A stretch of DNA of 64,000 bases from Mycobacteroides franklinii (GCF_002013895.1 NZ_MAFQ01000008.1:124001-188000); one strand, 5' to 3'. Counted from the stretch's first letter, positions 37,442 through 48,389 are shown. The notes: generated from the sequence alone by a model not told the origin. Translations and numbers: made by a program.

Positions 37442-38917
37442 ATGGGCGACGAAGTCGCGGGCACCCAGTTCACCGGTGAGCACCGCCGGGCCTATCGCAC
37501 CAAGGTGCAGAACTGTCTGGACGTGTTCGAGACCATGCTCGCGGAGTCCCGCTTCGACGTCGAGCGGCCCCTGACCGGGATGGAAATCGAGTTCAATCTC
37601 GTCGACGGAAATTATCAACCCGCGATGACGAATACCGAAGTCCTCGCCTCGATCGCCGATCCCGCTTTTCAGACCGAGCTGGGTGCCTACAACATCGAGA
37701 TGAATGTGCCGCCCCGCGCACTCGCCGGCTTGGCGGCCGTCGAACTCGAGGACGACGTGCGTGCCAGTCTCAACGCCGCCGAGCAACGGGCCGGTGAGCG
37801 GGGAGCGCACATCGTCATGATCGGCATCCTGCCGACGGTGATGCCCGAAGATCTCGACGGCGCGTGGATGAGCCCCTCCTCCCGATACCGGGCCCTGAAC
37901 GACGCCGTGTTCACGGCCCGCGGTGAGGACATGCAGATCGACATCACCGGCCCCGAGCGACTGAGTATCAGGTCGCCGTCGATAGCCCCGGAATCGGCGT
38001 GCACCAGCATTCAGCTGCATCTACAGGTGGCCCCCGACGACTTTGCCGCCAACTGGAACGCTGCCCAGCTGCTCGCCGGTCCGCAGCTGGCGCTAGCCGC
38101 CAACTCACCGTTCTTCTTCGGTAAGTCGTTGTGGGCGGAGACTCGGATCGAGCTCTTCACTCAGTCCACCGACACCCGCCCCCAGGAGCTCAAGGTGCAA
38201 GGGGTGCGTCCTCGAGTGTGGTTCGGCGAGCGCTGGATCACCTCGATCTTCGACCTGTTCGAGGAGAACGTCCTGTATTTCCCGTCGCTGCTGCCAGAGA
38301 TCTCCGACGAGGATCCCGTCGCCGAGCTCGCGGCAGGGAGGGCGCCAAGGCTGCAGGAGCTGCGCTTGCACAATGGGACCGTCTACCGCTGGAACCGGCC
38401 GATCTACGACGTCGTCGACGGCACCCCACATCTACGCGTGGAGAACCGGGTGCTGCCCGCGGGGCCGACGGTCATCGATGTGATGGCCAACGCCGCCTTC
38501 TATTACGGGGCCTTACGGGCGTTGTCCGAAGATGACCGACCGGTGTGGACGAAGATGACTTTCGCTGCGGCACATGACAATTTCCTCGCGGGTGCACAGC
38601 ACGGTGCGACGGCCCGGATCTACTGGCCCGGGGTCGGCGAAATCACCGCCGACGAACTGACCCTGCGACACCTGCTGCCCCTGGCCCACGAGGGACTGCG
38701 GCGCTGGGGTGTTGCGCCGGAGGTGCGTGACCGTTACCTCGGCGTCATCGAGGCGCGGGCGAAGTCCGGGATCAACGGTGCGGCCTGGCAGACCCGAACC
38801 GTCAGCGCCCTAGAGAGGCGCGGGTTGAATCGAAGGGAGGCACTCCGCGAGATGCTCCGAATATATTGCGGGCACATGCATTCCAATGAACCGGTGCATA
38901 CCTGGGAGCTGATCTAG
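37442..38917 (+). CDS. glutamate-cysteine ligase-like carboxylate-amine ligase (GCS2 family)
   Basis: A 491-residue ATP-dependent ligase. LTGMEIEFNLVDGNYQP is the GCS2 entry motif with the metal-binding Glu residues, and AYNIEMNVPPRAL follows. SACTSIQLHLQV and ENRVLPAGPTVIDVMANAAF complete the active site. It resembles YbdK/Rv0433-type enzymes rather than EgtA. The reaction would join an amino acid to a glutamate-like carboxylate; the true substrate is unknown. ATG start. The stop overlaps the next gene on the other strand by four bases. Confidence 0.83.
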   Translation: MGDEVAGTQFTGEHRRAYRTKVQNCLDVFETMLAESRFDVERPLTGMEIEFNLVDGNYQPAMTNTEVLASIADPAFQTELGAYNIEMNVPPRALAGLAAVELEDDVRASLNAAEQRAGERGAHIVMIGILPTVMPEDLDGAWMSPSSRYRALNDAVFTARGEDMQIDITGPERLSIRSPSIAPESACTSIQLHLQVAPDDFAANWNAAQLLAGPQLALAANSPFFFGKSLWAETRIELFTQSTDTRPQELKVQGVRPRVWFGERWITSIFDLFEENVLYFPSLLPEISDEDPVAELAAGRAPRLQELRLHNGTVYRWNRPIYDVVDGTPHLRVENRVLPAGPTVIDVMANAAFYYGALRALSEDDRPVWTKMTFAAAHDNFLAGAQHGATARIYWPGVGEITADELTLRHLLPLAHEGLRRWGVAPEVRDRYLGVIEARAKSGINGAAWQTRTVSALERRGLNRREALREMLRIYCGHMHSNEPVHTWELI

Positions 38918-39465
38918 CTTGTGGTCGCCTCACCGATATACGTCACCGACGGGCCGACAATGAAACGAACCGCCGCGTAGGCTCCGCCGGCGCCCTTCCA
39001 GGTCCCAGATTTGAAGCAGTAAACGCTGTCGGAATCTGTGACCGCACACGTAGTGGTATCGCCGGTGCCCGTCCCCTGCACCACCGCTATGTAGTTGTCG
39101 CGCGCGATGACTCGTTGTGCAAGTCCCCCGGGGTTGGTGAATCTGGGCTGCTGCGTTTGATCGAAGTGGGGCAATGAATCCCCGTTGAACCAGCCAATCT
39201 GATTGGTGCCCGCCGGAGCACCCGGTATCGAGCCGGTGCAACCGAAGCTGCCGTCTGCCCAGATGCCACAGTTCAGCCCGGCGGGTGTACTGAACCAGAA
39301 ATCGTCGTCATTGGGCGAAAGCCTGTAACTCTCGAAGTCGACCTTTGCGTAGCGGCTGATATCCGGGTACGGACTCTTGGCCGGTTCAGCGTTGGCCGAA
39401 ACGGGTACTCCCAGCAGTCCACCGACTGCGAGCGCGCCAGCCGCTAAAGCGATCGGTTTACGCAT
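38914..39465 (-). CDS. secreted hypothetical protein with four cysteines
   Basis: A 183-residue exported protein. The signal peptide (MRKPIALAAGALAVGGLLG) is cleaved near SANAEP. The mature part has two close Cys in LNCGIWADGSFGCTG and two later in TTTCAVTDSDSVYCF, probably two disulfides. I recognise the type as a mycobacterial secreted protein without known role. ATG 39465 is preferred over 39483 because it begins the signal peptide. It lies between the ligase gene (four-base overlap) and the egt operon. Confidence 0.75.
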   Translation of the reverse strand: MRKPIALAAGALAVGGLLGVPVSANAEPAKSPYPDISRYAKVDFESYRLSPNDDDFWFSTPAGLNCGIWADGSFGCTGSIPGAPAGTNQIGWFNGDSLPHFDQTQQPRFTNPGGLAQRVIARDNYIAVVQGTGTGDTTTCAVTDSDSVYCFKSGTWKGAGGAYAAVRFIVGPSVTYIGEATTS

Positions 39466-39539
39466 TTCAACCCCCACATTCATGATGTTGCTATCAGCAC
39501 TACGGCGCAGTATACGAGGGCAAAGGATCGTTGCGAGAT

Positions 39540-40619
39540 TCAGCTCTTGCGGCTGCGTAGCGCCTGCGCCACCAGCTCCAGCTCCTCGTCCGTGCCGTCG
39601 ACATGCGGACTAATCCGCAACACCGGCTTGGTCATCTCGAACGGTGCCCGAATCGTCTCCGCTCCCGTCGTGACAATCGCGTGTTCCTCGATGAGACGCG
39701 CCCGTACCGCGATGACGTCGACGTCGACAACCGGCTCCAGTGTCGTGATGGCGCTGGGCTCGTCCACGGATTCCACAACCCGCCAATCCTTGAGATCCCC
39801 CAGGATCTTTCGGGCCGATCGCCCGCGTTCTGCCAGCGCGGCCTGCACCTGTGCGGGGCCAGCCGCCAGATGCTGGCCCACCGCGACCGACAGACCTACC
39901 CAGCCCGCGACGTGTGCCTCGACGTGCCCTGCCCACTGCGGAATCACATGCGCAAGAGCAGGATTGATGGCAAGCACACCCACACCGCGCGGTCCGGCCA
40001 ACCACTTGCGTGAGGGTGCGTACATCGCGTCGGCGCCATGAGTGCAGTCGATATGCCCCAGGGCCTGTGCAGCATCCACGACGACCGGAACCCCGGCTGC
40101 TCGCGCCAACGCCACCACCTGGGCGGCCGGTTGCACGGTGCCGCGGTGGCTGCCAACAACGGTGAAGTGCACCAGGTCGACCTTCTCGCGGCGCAGGAAG
40201 GCTTCAATCCCGTCAACATCAGCCCGGCCGTCACCGTCGACCGGCAGCCACGCCGGAGTAAATCCGAAGTGGTGCATGATCATCAGGTTCGGCCCGAATT
40301 CGCCTGGCAGGCAGGCGATAGTGCGTCCGGCGTGGGCGGGCCATCCCTGCAGAATCGTGCGCAATGCGTCTGCCGCGCCGGTGGTGAACTGCACCTGCGC
40401 CTCGGCCATGCCCGTCAGCTGACGCACTGCGGCACGGCCCGCATCCAGAACCGGTGCCGCCGCCTCCTGAGCCACGTACCCGCCGATCTGCGCCTCATGC
40501 TCGGCATGCTGAGCCACCGCCCGGATGGTCTCGACACTCTGGCGCGAACAGGCGGCCGAATCCAGGTGCACACCCAGTACCGGCGGCCGGGCCTGCCGCC
40601 ACTGTTCGCGCAGACTCAC
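39540..40619 (-). CDS. egtE: ergothioneine biosynthesis PLP-dependent C-S lyase EgtE
   Basis: The last step of ergothioneine synthesis: removal of pyruvate from the hercynylcysteine sulfoxide. A 359-residue aminotransferase-V fold. [16 protein letters not shown] holds the PLP-binding Asp, and [16 protein letters not shown] holds the Schiff-base Lys in SRKWL. GTG 40619 overlaps the egtD stop as GTGA. It is the end of the operon; the next gene is 74 bases away. Confidence 0.92.
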   Translation of the reverse strand: MSLREQWRQARPPVLGVHLDSAACSRQSVETIRAVAQHAEHEAQIGGYVAQEAAAPVLDAGRAAVRQLTGMAEAQVQFTTGAADALRTILQGWPAHAGRTIACLPGEFGPNLMIMHHFGFTPAWLPVDGDGRADVDGIEAFLRREKVDLVHFTVVGSHRGTVQPAAQVVALARAAGVPVVVDAAQALGHIDCTHGADAMYAPSRKWLAGPRGVGVLAINPALAHVIPQWAGHVEAHVAGWVGLSVAVGQHLAAGPAQVQAALAERGRSARKILGDLKDWRVVESVDEPSAITTLEPVVDVDVIAVRARLIEEHAIVTTGAETIRAPFEMTKPVLRISPHVDGTDEELELVAQALRSRKS

Positions 40620-41572
40620 TCCTTCACCGCAAGTGACAGCCCGAAGTCGTTGGAATCGTCAGTCCACCAATGGGTCTGACGCAGACCAGCAGAGGCAAGC
40701 TCACGCGCCACACCCTCACGACGGAACTTGCAGGACACCTCGGTTAGCATCATCTCCCCCGCCTCGAATTCGACCGTCAGATCCAGAGCCTCGATGGCAA
40801 CTCGCTGATCACGCACCGACCGCAACCACATCTCCATGCGTTCCTCGTCGCCGTTCCACTGCGCGACGTGCTCGAATGCGTCTAGCTCAAAATCGGCGTC
40901 GAGCTCACGGTTGATCACCGCCAGCACATTGCGGTTGAAGGCTGCGGTCACCCCGGCGCTGTCGTCGTAGGCGCGCACCAGGCGTTCGGTGTCCTTGACT
41001 AAATCCGTTCCCAGTAACAGCATTTCACCAGATTGAAGCGTCGCGGCGACATCTGCCAGAAACTGCGACCGCGGCTGCGTGGTCAGGTTCCCGATCGTGG
41101 ACCCGAGGAAAGCCACCAGACGCCGCCCCTCGCGCGGAATGCGCACGAGGTCCTTCTCGAAGTCGCCACACACCGCACGCACGCGCATCCCCGGATACTC
41201 GGTGACCAGCGCGTCGCCCGCGGCGCGCAGCACCCCGGAATCCACATCGAAGGGAATGAACGTGCTCGGGTTCAACGCATCCAGCAGCATCCGCGTCTTC
41301 TCGGAAGTGCCACTGCCCAGCTCCACCAGGGTGTCGGCACCGGAAGCCGCCGCGATGTCGACGGCGTGCGCACGCAGCAACCCCGCCTCGGTGCGGGTTG
41401 GATAGTACTCCGGAAGCCGGGTGATCTCATCGAACAGATCGCTACCGACCTCGTCGTAAAACCATTTGGGAGGAAGCGATTTCGCGTCTGCGGTCAGCCC
41501 CTGCAGCACATCGCGCCGTAGAGCCTGCGCCGCCGCACCAGACGCCAAGTGATTCTCCAGAGTCATCGTCAT
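40616..41572 (-). CDS. egtD: L-histidine N(alpha)-methyltransferase EgtD
   Basis: Makes hercynine from histidine and three SAM, the committing step. It has 318 residues. [25 protein letters not shown] is the family hallmark. [21 protein letters not shown] is the SAM-binding motif and [11 protein letters not shown] follows. ATG 41572 overlaps the egtC stop. Position between egtC and egtE matches the M. tuberculosis order. Confidence 0.96.
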   Translation of the reverse strand: MTMTLENHLASGAAAQALRRDVLQGLTADAKSLPPKWFYDEVGSDLFDEITRLPEYYPTRTEAGLLRAHAVDIAAASGADTLVELGSGTSEKTRMLLDALNPSTFIPFDVDSGVLRAAGDALVTEYPGMRVRAVCGDFEKDLVRIPREGRRLVAFLGSTIGNLTTQPRSQFLADVAATLQSGEMLLLGTDLVKDTERLVRAYDDSAGVTAAFNRNVLAVINRELDADFELDAFEHVAQWNGDEERMEMWLRSVRDQRVAIEALDLTVEFEAGEMMLTEVSCKFRREGVARELASAGLRQTHWWTDDSNDFGLSLAVKE

Positions 41573-42249
41573 AGTGACGCCACCTCCACCTTCCCATCAC
41601 GTACCCGTACCAATCGCCGGTCCGGGATGTCGACCCAGGACGGGTCGTCGTCATACGGTTCACTCGCCACCACCACACCGTCGGCGGCCTCCAGAATTGA
41701 CAGCGTGTCGCCCCACGTCGTGGCGATCAATTCGTTTCCATTGGCCACCAAGACGTTCAGTCGAGCACCCGGGTCTGCGGCTCCCACCTGCCGCACCGTC
41801 TCACCCAGGTTCTCCGGGCCCGACGCGAATACCCGTGCCGCGAGAATCGCACTGTCCACTATCGATTCGGCACCGGACACCGCACCTACCGCACCGCGAT
41901 CGACGATCCCGTTGTGCGACAACAACCATGTCCCGTCGGTGAACGGCGCGGCCGCCGACTCATCGATGGGCATCCCCACACTGGCGGAGCGAACGGCCGC
42001 CACCACACATCCGCTGCGCAGCACCGGAGCCACCGAGGCGAAGGATGCGTCACCCCACAGCGGGCGCGCGCCGCGCCACCTGTGCGGTGCCCCGTCGGCG
42101 AAGAATCCGGCGCCCCACCCGTCAGCGTTCACCAGACCATGTTTTTGCCGACGCGGCGAATATGACTGCACCAGAAGACCATGCGGAGGCTCCAGCATCA
42201 ACGAGGACAACGACCTCGGCTCACCGAGCCAGCCCAGGTGACGACACAT
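41569..42249 (-). CDS. egtC: ergothioneine amidohydrolase EgtC
   Basis: Removes the gamma-glutamyl group from the EgtB product. It is a 226-residue class II glutamine-amidotransferase-like protein. Cys2 of MCRHLGWLG is the N-terminal nucleophile after Met removal. [10 protein letters not shown] and LLSHNGIVD are the family blocks. The start codon is one base after the egtB stop codon. Confidence 0.95.
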   Translation of the reverse strand: MCRHLGWLGEPRSLSSLMLEPPHGLLVQSYSPRRQKHGLVNADGWGAGFFADGAPHRWRGARPLWGDASFASVAPVLRSGCVVAAVRSASVGMPIDESAAAPFTDGTWLLSHNGIVDRGAVGAVSGAESIVDSAILAARVFASGPENLGETVRQVGAADPGARLNVLVANGNELIATTWGDTLSILEAADGVVVASEPYDDDPSWVDIPDRRLVRVRDGKVEVASL

Positions 42250-42250
42250 G

Positions 42251-43546
42251 TCAGATGTCCCAGGCCAGACGAACGCCGCTGAAGATCTGGCGCCGGATCG
42301 GGTGATCCCAGTTCCGGAAGCTGGGTCGCATGATCGACGGGGCCACCGCCCATGAGCCGCCGCGCAGCACCCGATAGTCGCCGGCCCCAGAACCTTCGAA
42401 GAACGGTTCGCTGTACTGCTGGTAGATCATTGGTGTGAAACCGGGCCATGGCCGGAGCGGGGATGTGGTCCATTCCCAGACATCGCCGAGCATCTGCTCG
42501 GCACCGTAAGCCGATGCCGACTCCGGGTAGGCACCTACCGGTGCCGGTCCGAGGGCACCGCCACCGAGGTTGGCCAGATCACTGCCCGGGGCCTGCCCTC
42601 CCCACGGAAAACGTCGCCGTGCAGCGATTTCCGGATCCCAGACGCAGGCCTTCTCCCATTCAGCCTCGGTCGGCAGTCGCGCACCCGCCCAGGTCGCGTA
42701 GGCCTGCGCCTCGTGAAAGGTGACGTGCTGTACCGGCTCCTCGGGCACGATCTCCAGTACGCGCCCGAACCGGGTGAGAGTGCCGCCGTCGTTCCAAAAC
42801 TTGGGGGCCGTCAGGTCCTCTGCACACCGGTGCGCCCACCCGATCTCGGTCCAGAATTCCCGACGCCCGTATCCACCCTCGGCGATGAATGCCGTCCACT
42901 CGGCATTGGTTACCGGAACAGTCCCGATCCGGAATCCGTTGAGATGAACGGTATGTGCCGGTCGTTCGTTATCGAGCGAATACGGCTCGTCGATCGCGTC
43001 GACGCCCATCACGAACGGTCCCTCCGGCACCAGCACCGAGGTTCCTGCCACACCTGCACGTCCCGGCGGCAGCGAGTCGGCACGCTCCAGCAGAGCGGCC
43101 CCGCGGCGAATCGACAAGGCCTGCAACATGGTTTCGTCATGCTGATGCTCATGGCTCAGCACCATGGAGTACGCGAATTCATCCGCACGGGCCGAACCAT
43201 CGGAGGGCAGCGCCGCCAGCCGATCCAAGACTCGTCCGCGCACCTCGTGACAAAAGGACCGCGCCTGCGCCGGGGACAGCAGCGGCAGCTGCACCCTGCT
43301 GGCCCTGGTGTGGCGGAACGCGTCGTAGAGGGACTCGATCTCGCCGGGCAGCATCCCTGGCCGGCGCGGATCTCCGTCACGGAGCAGCCACAGCTCTTCC
43401 TGCTGTCCGATATGCGCGAGGTCCCACACCAGTGGACTCATCAGCGGGTCGTACTGACGGTGCAGCTCGGCGTCGTCGTGATCGGTGATCGTCAGCGTGC
43501 GTACCCGCGCGGCCTCAAGGTCGCGCGCCAACTCGTCACGGCTCAT
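42251..43546 (-). CDS. egtB: ergothioneine sulfoxide synthase EgtB
   Basis: An iron(II) enzyme that joins hercynine with gamma-glutamylcysteine using O2. It has 431 residues. The DinB-like N-terminus has LAHIGQQEE and [13 protein letters not shown], supplying the three iron His (one near residue 45 and the HEHQH pair near 130). The C-terminal FGE-sulfatase-like domain contains [14 protein letters not shown] and [10 protein letters not shown]. The stop and start codons abut egtC, and the start overlaps egtA (ATGA type). Confidence 0.96.
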   Translation of the reverse strand: MSRDELARDLEAARVRTLTITDHDDAELHRQYDPLMSPLVWDLAHIGQQEELWLLRDGDPRRPGMLPGEIESLYDAFRHTRASRVQLPLLSPAQARSFCHEVRGRVLDRLAALPSDGSARADEFAYSMVLSHEHQHDETMLQALSIRRGAALLERADSLPPGRAGVAGTSVLVPEGPFVMGVDAIDEPYSLDNERPAHTVHLNGFRIGTVPVTNAEWTAFIAEGGYGRREFWTEIGWAHRCAEDLTAPKFWNDGGTLTRFGRVLEIVPEEPVQHVTFHEAQAYATWAGARLPTEAEWEKACVWDPEIAARRRFPWGGQAPGSDLANLGGGALGPAPVGAYPESASAYGAEQMLGDVWEWTTSPLRPWPGFTPMIYQQYSEPFFEGSGAGDYRVLRGGSWAVAPSIMRPSFRNWDHPIRRQIFSGVRLAWDI

Positions 43547-44781
43547 TGCGATGCTCCAGAGAAAGCCCTCTCCACACCGTATTCCACGACATTATCCGTG
43601 AAATCGTCTGCCGGACATCGGCCTTGCTCTACGCGCTCCAGCAGGAATTCCATATCCGCGGCCAACTCCGGCGGCGCCACCGCGCAGGCCGCGGACACCA
43701 GCCGATGCCCCGCCGCAAGCAAGTCAGGATCCTCCACACCGATTCGTATCGCCGCGTCCCACGCCTCACCCACCGGTTCGACGGCCTCCGCGGCAATGTC
43801 GGAAACCCGCGGATGATCGAGCGCGGCGACCGCCGTGAATGCCAGCGCGGGCCACCACCAATCCGGTGCCGCGTCCAGATACCGCAGCTCCAACCAGCGG
43901 CGCGGCCGCACCGGAGGAAACAGCGTGGTCAGGTGATAGTCGAGGTCTTCGGTCGTCGGAGCCCGCCCGCCCAGCGGCACGGTCCCGTCGACCCAGGATT
44001 GGAAGGGCACATGGGTGACAACCGCGTCGGCGCCGTCCTTGTTTCGCACCAACATGACGGGCGCGCGCAGCGCATATTTGGCCCAGGACTCGGCCGGATC
44101 GGCGCCGATCTCAACGGGAGCGCAGCGCAGCGGGTCCAGGTTGTCCCAGATCCATTGTCGAGTGTTTTGCCGACCGGTACGACGACCGGCAAGCATCGGT
44201 GAGGACGCCGACAGCGCCGCCATCGTGGGGCCGATCCGTTGCGCCAACACAAGCCTGTCCCGCCACTGGCGCGGAGTCCCGGATTGCACATTGACCTGCA
44301 ATGACGCCGTGCAGGTCATCATCTGCAGCGCGGTTTCGCCGTATCCGGCGGCGCCGAAATGGCCGGCCATGGCCGCGTATCGGGCGCCGGGATTGACGCG
44401 CTCGGGTGTGCGCAGCGGGTCGGTGCCCAGGCTGGCGAGCGCGATCCCGGCGTCACGATAAGTCGAGGTCAGGATCTCGTGGTCGGCCCGCATCGAGGAG
44501 ATAGCGGACCACACATCGGCATGCGGGGGGCCGGAGAGTTCGACGGCACCGCCCGGTTCGAACGTGATCGCGCTGGATCCGGGCAGGTCAGGAACCGACT
44601 CAGCGACTTCATGGAGGCGGTTCCAGGTGACTCGGCGGTACGGAGCCGTCAGCTCGACGGTATGAGATTCCAGCTCCAGCCCAACCGCGCCGACATGTGC
44701 GTCGGCGAAGGCCTGCCGAGCAATGTGCTCGGCAGCCTCGTCCGCGTTCGACAGTGTTCCCACTGTCGCCGTGGTGGCCAT
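43543..44781 (-). CDS. egtA: ergothioneine gamma-glutamylcysteine ligase EgtA
   Basis: Supplies gamma-glutamylcysteine for EgtB. A 412-residue GCS2-type ligase. [14 protein letters not shown] is the metal-binding start, [13 protein letters not shown] the central motif and [15 protein letters not shown] the late one. First gene of the egtABCDE operon, all on the minus strand with overlapping or adjoining ends. The promoter should lie in 44782-44816, although the gap to the next gene is only 35 bases and read-through from it is possible. Confidence 0.94.
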   Translation of the reverse strand: MATTATVGTLSNADEAAEHIARQAFADAHVGAVGLELESHTVELTAPYRRVTWNRLHEVAESVPDLPGSSAITFEPGGAVELSGPPHADVWSAISSMRADHEILTSTYRDAGIALASLGTDPLRTPERVNPGARYAAMAGHFGAAGYGETALQMMTCTASLQVNVQSGTPRQWRDRLVLAQRIGPTMAALSASSPMLAGRRTGRQNTRQWIWDNLDPLRCAPVEIGADPAESWAKYALRAPVMLVRNKDGADAVVTHVPFQSWVDGTVPLGGRAPTTEDLDYHLTTLFPPVRPRRWLELRYLDAAPDWWWPALAFTAVAALDHPRVSDIAAEAVEPVGEAWDAAIRIGVEDPDLLAAGHRLVSAACAVAPPELAADMEFLLERVEQGRCPADDFTDNVVEYGVERAFSGASQ

Positions 44782-44816
44782 CTCTCCAATGTTCCATAGG
44801 CCACCGACAAGTAGCG

Positions 44817-45596
44817 CTACTTCGGCTGGAGGCGGGCTCCACCGTCGATCCGAATCGTCTCGGCGTTCATGTAGCTGTTGGTGACAAGCTCCAGGGCCAG
44901 CGAGGCGAATTCTTCGGGGTTACCCAGGCGCTGCGGGTACAGCACGTTCGGTGCCAGACGGTCCTTGAACTGTTGCGCGGACTCGCCCTCGCCGTAGATC
45001 GGGGTGTCGATCAGACCCGGTGCGATGGTGTTCACCCGGATGCCGACGACCGACAGATCGCGCGCGATCGGAAGAGTCATGCCGACGATGCCACCCTTGG
45101 AGGCCGAGTAGGCGGCCTGCCCGATCTGGCCGTCGAAGGCCGCCACGGATGCGGTGTTGACGATGGCACCGCGCTCGCCGAACTCGTCGACAGGCTCTTC
45201 CTGGCTGATCGCGGTGGCCGCGAGACGGATCAGGTTGAACGAGCCGATCAGGTTGATACCAATGACCTTGGAGAAGATGTCCAGCGAGTGCGCCGAGGCG
45301 TACTGGCCGTCCTTGCCGATGGTGCGACCGGGCCAGCCGACGCCCGCGCAGTTGATGAGGACGCGCACCGGGCCGAGCTCCTTGGCGGCGTCGACGGCAG
45401 CGATACCGTCGGCCTCGCTGGTGACATCGGTGTGCACGAACGCGCCACCGAGTTCCTTGGCCAGAGCCTCACCCTTTTCGTCCTGGACGTCGGCGATGAC
45501 GACCTTTGCACCCTGTGCAGCGAGCAGGCGAGCAGTTGCGGCACCAAGACCCGAGGCACCACCCGTGACGATTGCAGACACACCATTGATATCCAT
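44817..45596 (-). CDS. SDR-family 3-hydroxyacyl-CoA dehydrogenase-like protein
   Basis: A 259-residue short-chain dehydrogenase resembling type II 3-hydroxyacyl-CoA dehydrogenase (HSD10/Rv1144 type). AIVTGGASGLGAATARLLAA binds NAD. NCAGVGWPG, then NTASVAAFDGQIGQAAYSASKGG, give the catalytic Ser, Tyr and Lys. ATG 45596 (MDINGVS) is chosen over the ATG four codons upstream. Divergent from the SnoaL-like gene at 45656. Confidence 0.88.
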   Translation of the reverse strand: MDINGVSAIVTGGASGLGAATARLLAAQGAKVVIADVQDEKGEALAKELGGAFVHTDVTSEADGIAAVDAAKELGPVRVLINCAGVGWPGRTIGKDGQYASAHSLDIFSKVIGINLIGSFNLIRLAATAISQEEPVDEFGERGAIVNTASVAAFDGQIGQAAYSASKGGIVGMTLPIARDLSVVGIRVNTIAPGLIDTPIYGEGESAQQFKDRLAPNVLYPQRLGNPEEFASLALELVTNSYMNAETIRIDGGARLQPK

Positions 45597-45655
45597 GAGC
45601 CGCACCATAACCGATCGGTTGGTTGGGAGATCCAGGCCCCATAGGCTTCGTATCC

Positions 45656-46096
45656 GTGACCAATGACCGACTCGCCATCCACGATCTCGTCGCCCGGTAT
45701 GCCAGTGCTGCCGACCGCTGTGACGTCGATGGGCTCGTCGCGCTGTTCTCCGTAGACGCCGAGCTGGTGCGCCCGCCTGCCCTCCTGCGCAAGGGTGATT
45801 CGGCTGTCCTGCAGGGTCGTGAGGCCATCGCGGGTTCGATTGTCGCGGCGCTCACGCCGCTGCACGCGACGTATCACCTCATCGGGCAGCACACGGCCAC
45901 AGTCGACGGTGATATCGGGACGGGGGAGGTCTACTGCATGGCACACCACATCTACCTTCGGGGCGACGAGTACCGCGATAACACGATGGCGGTGCGGTAC
46001 CTGGACAACTACGAGCGCGAACCCGCGGGCTGGGTCTTCACCCGCCGCGAACCCGTCGTGGTGTTCAGCGAGGACCGGCCAGTTCGAGTCGGGTAG
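45656..46096 (+). CDS. SnoaL-like / nuclear-transport-factor-2-like protein
   Basis: A 146-residue single-domain protein. It begins with RLAIHDLVARYASAADRCDVDG, the typical first helix of SnoaL_4 proteins, followed by GREAIAGSIVAALTPLHATYHLIGQ and VRYLDNYERE. Such folds act as small isomerases, dehydratases or ligand binders; no substrate can be assigned. GTG 45656 starts just before the NTF2 fold. The 3' end overlaps the convergent oxidoreductase gene by 32 bases. Confidence 0.8.
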   Translation: MTNDRLAIHDLVARYASAADRCDVDGLVALFSVDAELVRPPALLRKGDSAVLQGREAIAGSIVAALTPLHATYHLIGQHTATVDGDIGTGEVYCMAHHIYLRGDEYRDNTMAVRYLDNYEREPAGWVFTRREPVVVFSEDRPVRVG

Positions 46097-46952
46097 CGCA
46101 CTGCGCCATCTCGTCGAGCACTGCTTCCAGGGTGGTGGCGCGCCGCGAGGCCGAGAGCAACATCCGGCCCGCACCCGCTTGAGCCGCCTGATCCAGCGCC
46201 GCGTGGTCTACCCGGTGCAGACCATGCCCGAGCACAAGGTCGATGCTTGCGGGATCACGGCCGGCATCGACTGCCGCGGTCCGCATGATGCTCACTGCGG
46301 CCGTCAGGTCCTCCCCGACCAGACCGAGTGGCTGAAATCCGCTCCCCAGCCGTCCGGCCCTTCGCGCGGCGGCCTTGCTATGCCCGCCGACATACAGCGG
46401 AACACCCTGTGGCTGAACAGGCTTGGGGTAGGAATAGGCTTCCTGGAACCGATAGAACGCACCGTCGTACGCCGCGGGACCGTCGGCGGACCACAACGCT
46501 CGCATCACCGCGATGGCCTCATCGGTAGCGCGACCACGACGATCGAAATCGCCGCCACAAGCCTCGATCTCCTCGCGCATCCATCCGACACCCAGACAGA
46601 TCCGCAGCCTCCCACGACTGAGTCGGTCCACGGTCGCCAGGCGTTTGGCCAGCACCACCGGATGGTGGTCGGGTAGCACCAGCACACCGGTGGACAGCCC
46701 CAGTGTCGTGGTAGCCGCCGCGACGAAGGACAGCAGCTCAAGTGGGTCGGGGATGTCGACGTCGTCGGGCAGGTGAGACTGCCCGGTGGGCGAGTAGGGA
46801 TACGTGCTCTGCGTGTTTCCTATGACGACCGCGTGCTCCACCACCGAGATCTCACTGAATCCCAGCTGCTCTGCGGCATGCGCGAATTCGAGGATCTTGT
46901 CGGGCTCCGCGGTAATTCCGAGCTCCACTGGAGCGACGACACCGATCTTCAC
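46065..46952 (-). CDS. LLM-class (F420-type) oxidoreductase
   Basis: A 295-residue luciferase-like TIM-barrel oxidoreductase of the mycobacterial F420-dependent group. Recognisable parts are VKIGVVAPVELG at the start, EQLGFSEISVVEHAVV, TTLGLSTGVLVLPDHHPVVLAKRLAT, and RLRICLGVGWMREE. AGGAGG precedes GTG 46952. It diverges from the sugar-transporter gene 42 bases away. The substrate is not predictable. Confidence 0.88.
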   Translation of the reverse strand: MKIGVVAPVELGITAEPDKILEFAHAAEQLGFSEISVVEHAVVIGNTQSTYPYSPTGQSHLPDDVDIPDPLELLSFVAAATTTLGLSTGVLVLPDHHPVVLAKRLATVDRLSRGRLRICLGVGWMREEIEACGGDFDRRGRATDEAIAVMRALWSADGPAAYDGAFYRFQEAYSYPKPVQPQGVPLYVGGHSKAAARRAGRLGSGFQPLGLVGEDLTAAVSIMRTAAVDAGRDPASIDLVLGHGLHRVDHAALDQAAQAGAGRMLLSASRRATTLEAVLDEMAQCATRLELAGPR

Positions 46953-46994
46953 AAGCAGCCTCCTGACATCACCTGTCACCATAGGATCTCGCGA

Positions 46995-48389
46995 ATGAGC
47001 CTGATCACCGACCTCCGGTCGACGTCCCGTTTGGGCGTCATGGTGGCGGTGACCGCCGCCGCGGTGGGGGTCATCTACGGCTACGACTCCTCCAATATCG
47101 CGGGAGCGTTGCTGTTCCTCACCGAAGACCTGCACCTTTCCACCCACGACCAGCAGGTGGCCGCCACCGCGGTGGTCATCGGAGAGATCTTTGGCGCACT
47201 CATCGGTGGGCCGCTGTCCAACAAGATCGGCCGAAAGCGGTCAATGGTTTTGGTGGCAGCGACGTTTGGTGTTTTCTCACTGCTGTCCGCACTGGCCGTC
47301 GACTTGAACACTCTTGTCGCCGCCCGATTTCTCCTCGGGGTGACGGTGGGTGTCTCGGTCGTGGTGGTTCCGGTGTTCGTCGCGGAGTCCTCGCCCACCA
47401 AGATCCGGGGCTCGATGTTGGTGCTCTACCAGCTGGCCTGCGTGACGGGGATCATCGCTGGTTATCTCATCGCCTGGGCATTGGCGTCGACCGGCAGCTG
47501 GCGCCTGATGCTGGGCCTGGCTGCCATACCGGCCGCACTGGTGCTGATAGCACTGCTTCGGCTCCCCGATACCGCACGCTGGTACATGATGCGTGGTGAC
47601 CACGCACGAGCACGCGAGGTGCTGAGCATGGTGGATCCGCACATCGACGTCGACCACGAGCTTGCGGAGATCGCCGAGGCGCTGCACGCCGAAGGCGGAA
47701 GCTCGGTGCTGGCGCGATTACGGGAAATGGTCACTCCGCCATACCGCAGAGCCACCTTTTTCGTTGTCGGCCTTGGGTTTTTCATCCAGATCACGGGTAT
47801 CAACGCGGTCGTCTACTACGGGCCCCGGATCTTCGAGGCCATGGGCATGTCGGGATACTTCGCCAAGCTCGGCCTGCCGGCGCTCGTCCAGGTGGCGGCA
47901 CTGTTGGCGGTGTTCGTGTCGATGTCGAGCATCGACCGGATGGGTCGGCGGCCCATCCTCATGATCGGGATCGGCATCATGATCGTCGCCGACGCATTAC
48001 TGGTGGGCGTATTCGCGGTCGGCGGATCATCATTCGGTGGGGTGCTGACGGTCCTCGGATTCCTGGGGATCGTGCTCATCGCGGTGGGGTTCACCTTCGG
48101 ATTCGGGTCGTTGGTGTGGGTGTACGCCGGCGAAAGCTTTCCCGCGCGGCTGCGCTCTTACGGGGCCAGCGCCATGCTGACATCGGACCTGGTGGCCAAC
48201 GCCGTTGTCTCCATGTACTTCCTCACTCTGTTGACAACACTCGGCGGTGTAGCGGCCTTCGGAGTCTTCGGGGTGCTCGCGGTGGCGGCTCTGGTGTTTG
48301 TGTATCTCTTGGCACCGGAAACCAAGGGGCGCAACCTTGAAGAGATTCGGCACTTCTGGGAAAGCGGAGGCAAGTGGCCCGAGACGTGA
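46995..48389 (+). CDS. sugar-porter family MFS transporter
   Basis: A 464-residue permease with 12 helices. YGYDSSNIAGALLFLT is the first-helix motif and NKIGRKRSMV the loop 2-3 motif. RLPDTARWYMMRGD (the PESPRW-type site) comes mid-protein, and APETKGRNLEEI at the end (PETKG signature) marks the sugar porter group. Substrate binding suggests a hexose or amino sugar. The following three genes (kinase, SIS, NagA) overlap or abut it, so the likely cargo is N-acetylglucosamine or a relative. Confidence 0.9.
   Translation: MSLITDLRSTSRLGVMVAVTAAAVGVIYGYDSSNIAGALLFLTEDLHLSTHDQQVAATAVVIGEIFGALIGGPLSNKIGRKRSMVLVAATFGVFSLLSALAVDLNTLVAARFLLGVTVGVSVVVVPVFVAESSPTKIRGSMLVLYQLACVTGIIAGYLIAWALASTGSWRLMLGLAAIPAALVLIALLRLPDTARWYMMRGDHARAREVLSMVDPHIDVDHELAEIAEALHAEGGSSVLARLREMVTPPYRRATFFVVGLGFFIQITGINAVVYYGPRIFEAMGMSGYFAKLGLPALVQVAALLAVFVSMSSIDRMGRRPILMIGIGIMIVADALLVGVFAVGGSSFGGVLTVLGFLGIVLIAVGFTFGFGSLVWVYAGESFPARLRSYGASAMLTSDLVANAVVSMYFLTLLTTLGGVAAFGVFGVLAVAALVFVYLLAPETKGRNLEEIRHFWESGGKWPET

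Noticed and set aside
38238..38535. Arg-rich frames inside the GCS2-type ligase gene
   Set aside because: High-GC shadow frames, Arg/Gly/Pro-rich, with no ribosome site.
46773..46994. Upstream extension of the sugar transporter
   Set aside because: The region lies inside the divergent oxidoreductase gene; the transporter motif starts at ATG 46995.
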